Assembly: GCA_002707685.1 (NCBI GenBank)
Contig: PANQ01000008.1
Span: 1 to 46,044, forward strand
Reading direction: 5' to 3'
Source: Porticoccus sp.
Lineage (GTDB): Bacteria > Pseudomonadota > Gammaproteobacteria > Pseudomonadales > Porticoccaceae
DNA: 46,044 nt
The notes under the pieces were generated by a model. It was not told the origin of the DNA. It worked only from the letters and a program-made list of their open reading frames with translations, and did not search any database. Positions 33,146 to 41,127 of the stretch are shown here, in pieces (within the stretch, counting starts at the first letter, position 1; every line of letters begins with the position of its first letter). The translations under genes were made by a program, and so were the position numbers.

Positions 33146-35098
33146 ATGAGTCGGCGCCGCAATGACGAGGGCGAGCAGTTCAAGGTCAGGCCCAACGCAC
33201 CGAAAAATCGCGGCCAAACCTTTATCAACTCGGTCATCAAGCAAGCCAGCAAGGCGGGGTCCCGGGCTCGCAAGGGAGGTGGCCGTCCAGGGGCGCGACT
33301 GGGCCGTGGCCATGTTGCCGCCCGCTTTGCCGGGCAGTCCCTGGCGCCCAATGCCCGGCGCGTCACCATCAAGACCCGGCTGGTGAACCTCTCCAAAGCG
33401 GGGAAGCGTTCCACCATCACCCATCTGCGCTATATCGAGCGTGAAGGCGTAGGCCGTGACGGGCAACAGGGCAGGGCCTACAGTGCCCTGAGTGACGATA
33501 CCGACCTCGCCGACTTCGAGCAGCGCGGCCGTAAGGATCGCCATCAGTTCCGCTTTATTGTTTCACCCGAGGATGCGGCGGAGCTGGAAGACCTGCACCG
33601 CTATACCCGCGACCTGATGCAATGCATGGAGCAGGATCTGGGTACGCAACTGGACTGGGTGGCGGTGGATCACTGGAATACCGACAACCCCCATACCCAT
33701 ATCGTCTTGAGAGGCAGGGATGACCAGGGCAAAGACCTGATTATCTCGCGTGACTATATTGCCCACGGCATGCGACGACGCGCCTGTGAACTGGCCACCG
33801 GTTGGCTGGGGCCGCGCACCGAGCTGGAGATCCAGCACAGTCTGCAACAGGAGGTCGAACAGGAACGCTGGACCGGCCTGGATCGTACCCTGAAGCGCGA
33901 GGCAGAGGACGGCCTGCTCGATATGCAAAAGCTTGCTGAGCCACACCTGAAACGTCAGCGCCTTTTATTGATTGGTCGGCTGCAGCGTTTGCAGCGCATG
34001 GGGCTGGCGAGCGAACGGCAGCCCGGTGGCTGGAGGCTCCATCCAGAAGCGGAGCGGACACTGCGAACGATGGGGGAGCGGGGCGACATTATCCGCACCA
34101 TGCAGCGAGCCATGAGCGGAAGGCAGCGTGAACTGGACGTGTTCGAACCCGGTGAGGATGAAAGACCCATTATCGGTCGTGTCGCGGCCAAGGGACTCGC
34201 CGACGAATTGAACGACCGTGGTTATCTGGTGCTCGATGGCATCGACGGCAAGGCCCATTACGTGGCGCTGCCTGCCAAGGTGGAACTGGGAGAGTTCCCC
34301 ATGGGTGCCGTGGTTGAAGCAACAGGTGTTGGCAAACTCCGCGCAGTGGATCGAGATATTGCCGTACTGGCCGAGGAGGGTTTGTACCGTATGAACCCGG
34401 ATCAGATTCAACAGACTTTGAATACTCCTGGACGTGATCCTGAAGACGTACTGACCTCCCATCGCCGCCGACTGGAAGCCTCCTTGCGCCGCGCTGGCAT
34501 TGTGGAGCGCCTGGGCGACGACGTCTGGCGCGTACCGGCCGATCTACCGGAGCAGGGTCGGCAATACGATCGACAGCGCAGTGGTGGTATTGCCGTGACC
34601 CTGAAATCCCACCTTCCCATCGAACGGCAGGCCCGGGCCATAGGTGCCACCTGGTTGGATCAGCAACTGATAAACGGCAGGGATGTCGGTGGTGGTCAAG
34701 GCTTCGGTGCCGAGGTGGGCAAGGCCCTGCAACAGCGAGCCGACTTCCTGGTGGAAGAAGGCCTCGCGGAGAAACGAGGCCGCCGCGTGATTCTCGCACG
34801 CAATCTACTGTCGACGCTGCGCAATCGGGAGTTGGCCAGGACTGCGCAGGGCATCACAGCGGAAACCGGCTTGGAGTATCGACAGCCCTCCAATGGTGAG
34901 CGGGTCAGTGGCATCTACCGCCGCAGTCTGATGCTTACAAGTGGCCGCTTCGCCATGCTGGACGATGGCATGGGATTCAGCCTGGTGCCCTGGAAACCGG
35001 TGATTGAACAGCGACTGGGACATCAGGTCGCCGCGACGGTAAGTGGTGGTAGAGCTTCATGGGAAATTGGGTGGAAACGTGGATTATCTATCGGTTAG
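33146..35098 (+). CDS. conjugative relaxase with DUF3363 domain
   Basis: A 650-residue relaxase that should nick the transfer origin and stay bound to the DNA. A basic N-terminal region (RRRNDEGEQFKVRPNAPKNRG, GGRPGARLGRGH) precedes the nuclease domain, whose metal-binding motif is DHWNTDNPHTHIVLRG at about residue 175-190. A tyrosine in HLRYIEREG (about 100) is a possible nucleophile. The rest (about 300-620) is the DUF3363 domain. ATG 33146 follows GGAGG. The traR/traG/trb genes that normally follow are absent. The transfer origin is not identified; the 400 bases upstream are the obvious place. Confidence 0.92.
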   Translation: MSRRRNDEGEQFKVRPNAPKNRGQTFINSVIKQASKAGSRARKGGGRPGARLGRGHVAARFAGQSLAPNARRVTIKTRLVNLSKAGKRSTITHLRYIEREGVGRDGQQGRAYSALSDDTDLADFEQRGRKDRHQFRFIVSPEDAAELEDLHRYTRDLMQCMEQDLGTQLDWVAVDHWNTDNPHTHIVLRGRDDQGKDLIISRDYIAHGMRRRACELATGWLGPRTELEIQHSLQQEVEQERWTGLDRTLKREAEDGLLDMQKLAEPHLKRQRLLLIGRLQRLQRMGLASERQPGGWRLHPEAERTLRTMGERGDIIRTMQRAMSGRQRELDVFEPGEDERPIIGRVAAKGLADELNDRGYLVLDGIDGKAHYVALPAKVELGEFPMGAVVEATGVGKLRAVDRDIAVLAEEGLYRMNPDQIQQTLNTPGRDPEDVLTSHRRRLEASLRRAGIVERLGDDVWRVPADLPEQGRQYDRQRSGGIAVTLKSHLPIERQARAIGATWLDQQLINGRDVGGGQGFGAEVGKALQQRADFLVEEGLAEKRGRRVILARNLLSTLRNRELARTAQGITAETGLEYRQPSNGERVSGIYRRSLMLTSGRFAMLDDGMGFSLVPWKPVIEQRLGHQVAATVSGGRASWEIGWKRGLSIG

Positions 35099-35277
35099 CT
35101 GATCGGCAACTCGTGAAGGTTAGACAAAATAAGCAAGGGTAGACAATCTCATCAGTGTTCACTGAAAATAGCTTCCCGGCCAAAGTTTGTACAAAGCCAC
35201 CTCGGTCTCAAAGCCACTGTAACGTCAGAGTGGTGACCATGTAGGTTGTCGATTTAAGAAATAAGTGGGTTGTGAAT

Positions 35278-35928
35278 ATGAATGCCGTAATTTTTGACAT
35301 GGATGGTCTGTTGATCGATTCCGAGCCATTTTGGACTAAAGCCGAGAGAATGGTGTTTTCCTCGGTGGGTGTAGATTTATCAGATTCGCTTTGTGAAAAA
35401 ACTGCATCCATGACGACTAGAGAGGTAACTGAATTTTGGTATGATCGTTTTCCATGGAAGCACAAATCCATCGAAGCAGTTGAAAATGATGTCATTGACT
35501 GTGTTGACGAACTGATCAAAAAAGATGGTCGGCCGATGGCTGGTGTCAGGGAGTTACTAGACGATTTTCATAAAAGACAGTACAGGATTGGCCTATCCAC
35601 GAACTCGCCTTTTCGATTGGTTGCATCCGTGATGGAAAAGCTAGATATAGGCCATTATTTTCAAAGCATTTCCTCTTCTGAGCATGTCGAAAGTGGCAAG
35701 CCTGATCCGGCGGTATATCTGTCGACACTGACTAAGTTACAGGTCGATGCCAGTAATTGCATTGCCTTTGAAGATTCGGTTTCCGGTGTGTTAGCGGCTA
35801 AGTCGGCAGGCATAAAGGCGGTTGTCGTGCCGCCGAGGCACGATTTTGATAATCCGAAATATGATGTGGCTGATATAAAGCTACGAAGTCTTTCGGAATT
35901 CAATCTTAATTGCTTGACGATGGCTTAA
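35278..35928 (+). CDS. hxpB: HAD-family phosphatase, HxpB-like
   Basis: A 216-residue haloacid dehalogenase phosphatase. Motif I FDMDGLLIDSEPFW carries both catalytic aspartates, motif II is LSTNSPFR, the lysine is in SGKPDPAVYL and motif IV is AFEDSVSGVLAAKSAG. The overall order and length match E. coli HxpB (YniC), a broad sugar-phosphate phosphatase acting on 2-deoxyglucose-6-phosphate among others. ATG 35278 is taken; a GTG two codons upstream is possible. It is the first gene beyond the element and has lower GC. Confidence 0.85.
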   Translation: MNAVIFDMDGLLIDSEPFWTKAERMVFSSVGVDLSDSLCEKTASMTTREVTEFWYDRFPWKHKSIEAVENDVIDCVDELIKKDGRPMAGVRELLDDFHKRQYRIGLSTNSPFRLVASVMEKLDIGHYFQSISSSEHVESGKPDPAVYLSTLTKLQVDASNCIAFEDSVSGVLAAKSAGIKAVVVPPRHDFDNPKYDVADIKLRSLSEFNLNCLTMA

Positions 35929-36029
35929 TGTTTCTGAAATAACTTTCAAAGAATTGCTGTTCGCAAGTATTGCCATGCTCAATGCATTTTGTTGCTAGAA
36001 GCAAACCTCCGCTCCTTAACTTTTCGTAG

Positions 36030-36194
36030 TCAATGGATATACCACCACCAAGGGTGCTTGGGTGGCGTGGTGTCAGTCACATCTTGGATAAAGAGAGCGG
36101 CGAATAATATGAAAACAGTCAGCAGCAACAGGCCTTTAAGCCATGTTGGTAAACGTTGTTTAGTTTGCGATTTTTGGGGATGCTCGTTATGCAT
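36030..36194 (-). CDS. possible small single-helix membrane protein
   Basis: A 54-residue frame: a hydrophilic N-terminus (MHNEHPQKSQTKQRLP), one strong hydrophobic helix (GLLLLTVFILFAALFI), and a short tail ending HPWWWYIH. ATG 36194 is preceded at good distance by GGGAGAG, which is the main support. No relative is recognised. The positively charged side before the helix predicts an N-in, C-out orientation. Confidence 0.45.
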   Translation of the reverse strand: MHNEHPQKSQTKQRLPTWLKGLLLLTVFILFAALFIQDVTDTTPPKHPWWWYIH

Positions 36195-36386
36195 CGTTCT
36201 CTCCCTGCGATGGATCAGCAGGCAAAGTCTGGTTGCATTCGCCCCGGTGGTATAGGGACAGTTAGCGCATATTGTGCTAGTACACAGATGCAAATAAATT
36301 AGCTGTTATGCATAACAGATTGGGGCATTCCTGATGAAGGATAGTGCCTGTTGTACCGATGCAGTAGTGCACAACGTCGCCTTTGG

Positions 36387-37814
36387 CTAGATGCTATTAA
36401 CGTCTTTTCGAGTCACTAACGCCGCAAGGGTGGACAGGGCCTTCATCGCTGTTTCATCCCAGCGGCAGGCACAGGAAAGACGCATGAAATTCCGGTATTT
36501 CCGGCTCGCAGAAAAGATCGGCCCCGGGGCAATACTGATACCCCGCGCCATGGCTTGCTGGGCCAGTTCGAGGCTGTTGACGTCTTTGGGCAGTTCTACC
36601 CAGATGACAAACCCGCCCTCCGGTCGTGTGATGCGGGTGCCTTCCGGGAACAGCGCCATGACGGTGCCCGACATGCGAGAAACGGCGAGCGCATAGTCGT
36701 TTTTCACCTTGCGCAGGTGGCGTTCATACTGGCCACCCTCCAGCAGGGAGGCGACAGCGAGCTGGGGGATTGTGGGGGTGGCAAGATTGAGCACGTATTT
36801 CATGTACTCCACCTGTTGCTGGTGGCGTCCCGGTACGATCCAGCCGATGCGCAACCCTGGCGCTAGAGTCTTGGAAAACGAGCCGCAATACAGTACATCT
36901 CCGGCTGGCGATAGCGCCTTGCAGATGGATGGTCTCACGGTACTGAAGCCCAGGTCGCCATAGACATCATCTTCCACCAGAGGAATATCGTGGCTGGCCA
37001 GCAGCTCCACTAATCTGGTCTTGTGGTCGTCCGGCATGCAGCTTCCCAGGGGGTTGCTGAAGTTGGGTGTCACCGCGCAGGCCTTGATGGGCCACTGTTC
37101 CAGGGCAAGCTCAAGGGCCTCCAGGGAAATACCGGTGCGGGGATGGGTGGGGATTTCCAGGGCTTTCAGGCCGAGGTTATCGATGACCTGAAGCAGCCCG
37201 TAGAAGGTCGGTGATTCAACGGCCACCACGTCGCCGGGCTTGGTGACGGCCCGTAACGCCAGGGAGAGGGCTTCCTGGCAGCCGTTGGTGATCACGATCT
37301 CGTCGGGGTGAACGGGGCAACCCGCTTCCACCATGCGCCGGGCAATCTGTCGACGCAAGGCGGGCAGGCCGGGCGGGAATTCGTAGGCGGCAACACTGTC
37401 CCGGTGGAATCTTGCGGCCTGGGTGATGGCCCGCTCAATGGCGCGAACCGGCAGGAACGAGGCATCGGGTACAGCAGCTCCCAGCTGTATGACCGATGGG
37501 TCATGGGATGCCTTGCCCATATTGAGCACCAGGGCCTGCCCGTTGACAGGCACAGGCTTGTTGGGTGGTCTGGATGTCAACGGCTCCGGGGCCAGTGGCT
37601 GGGATTTTTCCCGCAGGTAATACCCGGAGCGGTTGCGCGCCCCGATCAGGCCGGCATCCTCCAAGTGACGGTAGGCGGTGATGACCGTCGCGATGCTGAC
37701 GTTACGTTGCTTGCTGAGGGTGCGTACCCCCGGGAGTTTGTCGCCCGGTTGGTAGACGCCCCGCTCAATACCTGCCTTTAGCTCATCGGCGACCTGTTGA
37801 TACAGTGTTTCCAT
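36387..37814 (-). CDS. MocR-type GntR/aminotransferase regulator
   Basis: A 475-residue transcription factor. The N-terminal GntR winged helix (residues 3-70: YQQVADELKAGIERGVYQPGDKLPGVRTLSKQRNVSIATVITAYRHLEDAGLI) is joined to a fold type I aminotransferase domain. The PLP lysine lies in YCGSFSKTLAPGLRIGW, and TNGCQEAL, PNFSNPLG and VEDDVYGDL are present, so PLP binding is expected. MocR proteins sense an amine or PLP-related compound and control an adjacent divergent gene, here the phzF-like gene. ATG 37814 is chosen over a TTG five codons upstream because GGAAAG lies seven bases before it. Confidence 0.9.
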   Translation of the reverse strand: METLYQQVADELKAGIERGVYQPGDKLPGVRTLSKQRNVSIATVITAYRHLEDAGLIGARNRSGYYLREKSQPLAPEPLTSRPPNKPVPVNGQALVLNMGKASHDPSVIQLGAAVPDASFLPVRAIERAITQAARFHRDSVAAYEFPPGLPALRRQIARRMVEAGCPVHPDEIVITNGCQEALSLALRAVTKPGDVVAVESPTFYGLLQVIDNLGLKALEIPTHPRTGISLEALELALEQWPIKACAVTPNFSNPLGSCMPDDHKTRLVELLASHDIPLVEDDVYGDLGFSTVRPSICKALSPAGDVLYCGSFSKTLAPGLRIGWIVPGRHQQQVEYMKYVLNLATPTIPQLAVASLLEGGQYERHLRKVKNDYALAVSRMSGTVMALFPEGTRITRPEGGFVIWVELPKDVNSLELAQQAMARGISIAPGPIFSASRKYRNFMRLSCACRWDETAMKALSTLAALVTRKDVNSI

Positions 37815-37840
37815 TTGTGGGCTTTCCAATAGAGTTTAAC

Positions 37841-37928
37841 CTGTACAGTTTGAACCTGTTTTTATCGGTACAGATTTTTTAAAAGTGAATCTGTAACGGA
37901 TCAATATAATTGTTTTGAAACTGTACCG
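37841..37928. promoter_or_regulatory. candidate MocR operator array
   Basis: The gap between the divergent genes holds CTGTACAG (37841-37848), CGGTACAG (37866-37873), CTGTAACG (37891-37898) and CTGTACCG (37921-37928). The second and fourth are perfect inverted copies. The first three are spaced exactly 25 bases apart. MocR regulators commonly bind repeated sites placed between divergent promoters, so these are good operator candidates for both genes. Confidence 0.6.
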
Positions 37929-37989
37929 AAAAGAAAGGGGTGTTTACAGTGACTTTTAAGAATTTCCCGACGGTTTCACTGGAGTTCAT

Positions 37990-38784
37990 ATGCCCTGTCC
38001 CCTTTACATTGTCGATGCGTTTACTAGTGGCCCGTTCACGGGCAATCCTGCCGCTGTTTGCATTCTGACCGGCAGGGAGTCTCCCCAGTGGATGCAAAAT
38101 GTGGCCGCCGAGATGAATCTTTCTGAAACGGCATTTACCTGGCATTTGCAAACCAATGAATGGGTACTGCGCTGGTTTACGCCCAGTTGCGAAGTCAATC
38201 TTTGTGGGCACGCCACCCTGGCCACTGCCCATGTGCTTTGGCAGCGCGGGGTTGGCCGTGACATGATTGACTTTCGTACCCGCAGTGGTCTGCTCTCTGC
38301 TACTCGCAAGGAGCATGTCATCAGGTTGGAACTGCCTGCGGATTCACCCGTGGAGCTTCCCCCGGATATGCAGGCGAGCATCTCAGACATTCTGGGCGTT
38401 CAGGCGGAATGGATTGGCCGGGGTGGTGAAGATGTGCTTGTCGTGTTCAAGCAGGCTGATGATGTGCGGGAACTGCAGCCTGACCTGGCCTTTCTGAAAA
38501 CATTACCTTTTCGTGGCCTGATCGTCACGTCGCCGGGGGATGAGGATGGAGTGGATTGCGTTTCCCGGTTCTTTGCCCCCGCCGCTGGCATCCCGGAAGA
38601 CCCGGTTACCGGGTCGGCCCACTGCCTGCTGGCAGTGTATTGGGGGCACCGTCTCGGGCGCAGGACGCTGCGGGGTTACCAGGCATCGGCCCGCACCGGA
38701 ATCGTGGATATGGAACTGTCGGGTTCCAGGGTGATATTGAGCGGCTTGGCGAAGACAGTATTGACGGGCGAATTCCACGGTTGA
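37990..38784 (+). CDS. PhzF-family isomerase/epimerase
   Basis: A 264-residue protein of the PhzF family (diaminopimelate epimerase fold). The N-terminal YIVDAFTSGPFTGNPAAVC and the catalytic glutamate in EMNLSETAFTW are clear, as are LRWFTPSCEVNLCGHATLATAHVL and EDPVTGSAHCLLAVYWGHRL. Most members are not phenazine enzymes and act on unknown substrates, so phenazine synthesis is not implied. It is divergent from the MocR regulator and followed by two more plus-strand genes with 40-50 base gaps, likely one operon. Confidence 0.92.
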   Translation: MPCPLYIVDAFTSGPFTGNPAAVCILTGRESPQWMQNVAAEMNLSETAFTWHLQTNEWVLRWFTPSCEVNLCGHATLATAHVLWQRGVGRDMIDFRTRSGLLSATRKEHVIRLELPADSPVELPPDMQASISDILGVQAEWIGRGGEDVLVVFKQADDVRELQPDLAFLKTLPFRGLIVTSPGDEDGVDCVSRFFAPAAGIPEDPVTGSAHCLLAVYWGHRLGRRTLRGYQASARTGIVDMELSGSRVILSGLAKTVLTGEFHG

Positions 38785-38826
38785 TTGGCGCAACGTTTTT
38801 TCATATTCAAGGAGGTTTAGGTAATC

Positions 38827-39435
38827 ATGGCAACGACGATTCAGGTCTGGTTTGATTTTGCCAGCACCTACAGTTATCCGGCGGTAGTGCGGGCCACACA
38901 GCTGGCGGCGGCAAACGATATTTTGCTGCACTGGCGGCCCTTTATGCTGGGCGTGATTTTCAAGCAACAGGGCTGGAACGACTCGCCTTTCAATCTCTAT
39001 CCCCCGAAAGGGCGATACATGTGGCGGGATATGGAAAGGCTGTGCGCAGCGCAGGGCATTCCCTTTCATAAGCCTACGCGGTTCCCCCGTAACGGCCTGC
39101 TGGCAGGCCGCATAGCCTGCCTTAACCAGGACGCCCCGTGGATAACCGCGTTTATCCAGGCGGTATACCGGGCCAACTTCGTCCATGACCAGGATATCGC
39201 GGATACCACTGTCATCGGCGAAATCCTCCACCAACTGAATGTGGATAGCGCGGGCGTTATTGCCCATGCTCTTTCGGAGGAGAGTAAGCAAAAGTTCAGG
39301 GACCAGACTGGTCAGGCTGTGGAACTGGGCATTTTCGGGTCACCCACCTTTATGATCGGTGATGAAATGTTCTGGGGTGGCGACCGACTGGCGGAGGCCA
39401 TCGACTTTGCCATGGGACGATATTCCCGATTATGA
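38827..39435 (+). CDS. 2-hydroxychromene-2-carboxylate isomerase-like DsbA-family protein
   Basis: A 202-residue thioredoxin-fold protein of the DsbA/HCCA isomerase (kappa-class GST) group. It begins with VWFDFASTYSYPAVVR, where the serine in place of a CxxC cysteine matches the isomerase type rather than an oxidoreductase. WRPFMLGVIFKQQGWN and the late GIFGSPTFMIGDEMFWGGDRL are typical. The usual substrate belongs to naphthalene degradation, but no such pathway genes are near, so the true substrate is unknown. AAGGAGG precedes the ATG. Confidence 0.85.
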   Translation: MATTIQVWFDFASTYSYPAVVRATQLAAANDILLHWRPFMLGVIFKQQGWNDSPFNLYPPKGRYMWRDMERLCAAQGIPFHKPTRFPRNGLLAGRIACLNQDAPWITAFIQAVYRANFVHDQDIADTTVIGEILHQLNVDSAGVIAHALSEESKQKFRDQTGQAVELGIFGSPTFMIGDEMFWGGDRLAEAIDFAMGRYSRL

Positions 39436-39484
39436 TCTCTGCGGTGTAATACCCGATAACGTTTCTTGATGGGAGTGAGCACCG

Positions 39485-40267
39485 ATGAAACTGTCTGCAA
39501 CTGATTTTGTGCAAATGAAAGGTTCGAGGCCAATTACCATGCTGACGGCCTATACCTGCCCGGTGGCGAGGGAGCTTGAGGCGGCAGGCATCCCCATTAT
39601 TTTGGTGGGTGATACCGTGGGCATGGTGGAAATGGGGTTTGACAGTACCCGCGAGGTGACCGTGGAGCATATGGTTTACCACATAGGTGCTGTGCGCCGG
39701 GGTGCACTCAATACTCATATTATTTGCGATCTGCCCTTCGAGTCGGACAAAACACCTGAGCTGGCATTGGCTAACGCGAAACGACTGCTGGCTGCTGGTG
39801 CAGACAGCATCAAGTTGGAAGGCCCCAAGACCGACATTATTTCGTATCTGGTGGAGGAGGGTATTGCGGTGGTAGGACATACCGGCCTGTTGCCACAAAC
39901 CGCCAATAGCTTTGCCAAAGTGGGGCGAAACGCCGAGGAAGCGCTACGGATTCAAAAGGAAGCGGCTGCGATTCAGGAAGCCGGCGCCTTTATGCTGGTG
40001 ATCGAACATGTTCCCCACGACCTGGCTAACAGTATTACCCGGACATTGACCATCCCGACCATCGGCATTGGCGCCGGATCGGATTGCGATGGGCAGGTGC
40101 TGGTCATAAACGATGCCTTGGGTCTTGGAGACTACTGGCCGCCTTTCTCAAAGCAATACGCTCATGTTGGCCGGGAAATCCAGAAGGTGGCCCAGCGGTT
40201 TTCTCGGGAGGTAGAATCCAGGGAATTCCCTAACAATATTATCCAATTCACTGGCTCGAAAAAGTAA
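39485..40267 (+). CDS. PanB-like ketopantoate hydroxymethyltransferase
   Basis: A 260-residue TIM-barrel protein of the PanB family, which makes ketopantoate from 2-oxoisovalerate and methylene-tetrahydrofolate. MLTAYTCPVARELEAAGIPIILVGDTVGMVEMG, the metal-binding aspartate in VGDT, SIKLEG and the catalytic glutamate in LVIEHVPHDL are present. No panC follows, unlike standard panBC, and several core positions differ from typical PanB (for example TAYTCP for TAYD-P). It may be a paralogue acting on another 2-oxo acid within this MocR-controlled cluster. Confidence 0.8.
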   Translation: MKLSATDFVQMKGSRPITMLTAYTCPVARELEAAGIPIILVGDTVGMVEMGFDSTREVTVEHMVYHIGAVRRGALNTHIICDLPFESDKTPELALANAKRLLAAGADSIKLEGPKTDIISYLVEEGIAVVGHTGLLPQTANSFAKVGRNAEEALRIQKEAAAIQEAGAFMLVIEHVPHDLANSITRTLTIPTIGIGAGSDCDGQVLVINDALGLGDYWPPFSKQYAHVGREIQKVAQRFSREVESREFPNNIIQFTGSKK

Positions 40268-40367
40268 TCGCCGAGTCGGATCAGCAGAATCGCTTCGGAA
40301 ATAGCCTCGCGCAGGAAATATATCGCAGGCTCAAAGGATGTTTAATTAGGGCGATCCCATTGAGCCC

Positions 40368-40997
40368 TCAGGTTTTCACGAGAAGATAGCCCCCCGTGGC
40401 TATCATCATGGCGCCCGCTACCGGTTTTGCTTTGGTTTGAAAATACAATCTGCCGGATAGCTTCACCATCTTGCTGGCGGAGACTGCGTACAGAATCTTG
40501 ACGCCACCAACAGCGAATAGGGTTATGCCAAAGATGGCGGCAATATCCACGCTACGCAGTGTGATGGGGTCAATAAACGCGGGAAAGAGACTGGCGTAGA
40601 AAAACACCGCCTTGATATCACTCAGCGTTAATAAAAATCCCGACAGGAAGCTTGCTGATGTGGCTCGCGCCCCGTTAGGTGGAACGCTCGGCTCCCCTTG
40701 GGGAACCCTGTGAGCGTGGTTCCTGATCAAGTTAAGGCCAAACCAAATCAGATAGCCTGCCGCCAGGTAGCGGATCACCACAAACAAAGCCCCCAACTGT
40801 TCCGACAATGCGCTCAAGCCGAGCAGTGCCATTGCTACAAAAACGAGGTCGCCGGCAACGACACCCAGAGAGGTGATAACACCCTGTTTGACACCCATCG
40901 TGGAGGCGCGTATCACCACCAGGGCGACACTGCTACTGGGAATGGCGGCGAGCAGGGTGATGATCGTTGCCAGGGCGATGGTGTTGTAGAAAGTCAA
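40368..40997 (-). CDS. LysE/RhtB-family amino acid exporter
   Basis: A 209-residue inner membrane protein with five to six helices, beginning with the family start LATIITLLAAIPSSSVALVVIRASTMGVKQGVITSLGVVAGDL and containing LAAGYLIWFGLNLI and FLSGFLLTLSDIKAVFFYASLFPAF. Family members export amino acids or related metabolites. It converges on the panB-like gene, and its nearness to a MocR-controlled cluster suggests, but does not prove, that it exports a substrate or product of that cluster. Confidence 0.88.
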   Translation of the reverse strand: MTFYNTIALATIITLLAAIPSSSVALVVIRASTMGVKQGVITSLGVVAGDLVFVAMALLGLSALSEQLGALFVVIRYLAAGYLIWFGLNLIRNHAHRVPQGEPSVPPNGARATSASFLSGFLLTLSDIKAVFFYASLFPAFIDPITLRSVDIAAIFGITLFAVGGVKILYAVSASKMVKLSGRLYFQTKAKPVAGAMMIATGGYLLVKT

Positions 40998-41075
40998 AAG
41001 ACACCTTGTGGGTTGAGCAGGGTCGCTATGCTTCCAGGTTGCTCTTTACCTGCTATCCTGATTTTGGGTGCACGG

Positions 41076-41095
41076 TTCAATTCAATTCAACTCAA
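41076..41095. repeat. short TTCAA tandem repeat
   Basis: Three copies of TTCAA followed by CTCAA, in the 130-base gap between the lysE-type gene start and the lpxR-type gene end. It lies upstream of the exporter gene, where copy-number slippage could alter promoter spacing. Confidence 0.4.
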
Positions 41096-41127
41096 TGCCC
41101 CTAAGCCCTAGATAGTGAGAAGTTACC

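Larger units (their letters stand above)
24301..35098 (+). mobile_element. Tn4371-like integrative element core, without integrase or T4SS
   Basis: A GC-rich block with the gene order typical of Tn4371-like integrative and conjugative elements: radC, zinc-ribbon protein, DUF736, XRE regulator, DUF2958, DUF2285, HTH protein, repA, parA, parG-like, DUF2840, traF, relaxase. The integrase that normally heads such elements and the traG/trb genes that normally follow the relaxase are not present. The relaxase ends at 35098 and chromosomal-looking sequence starts within 180 bases. No obvious att repeats were proved. It is either a deletion remnant or a mobilisable element that relies on another element's secretion system. 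Confidence 0.75.
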
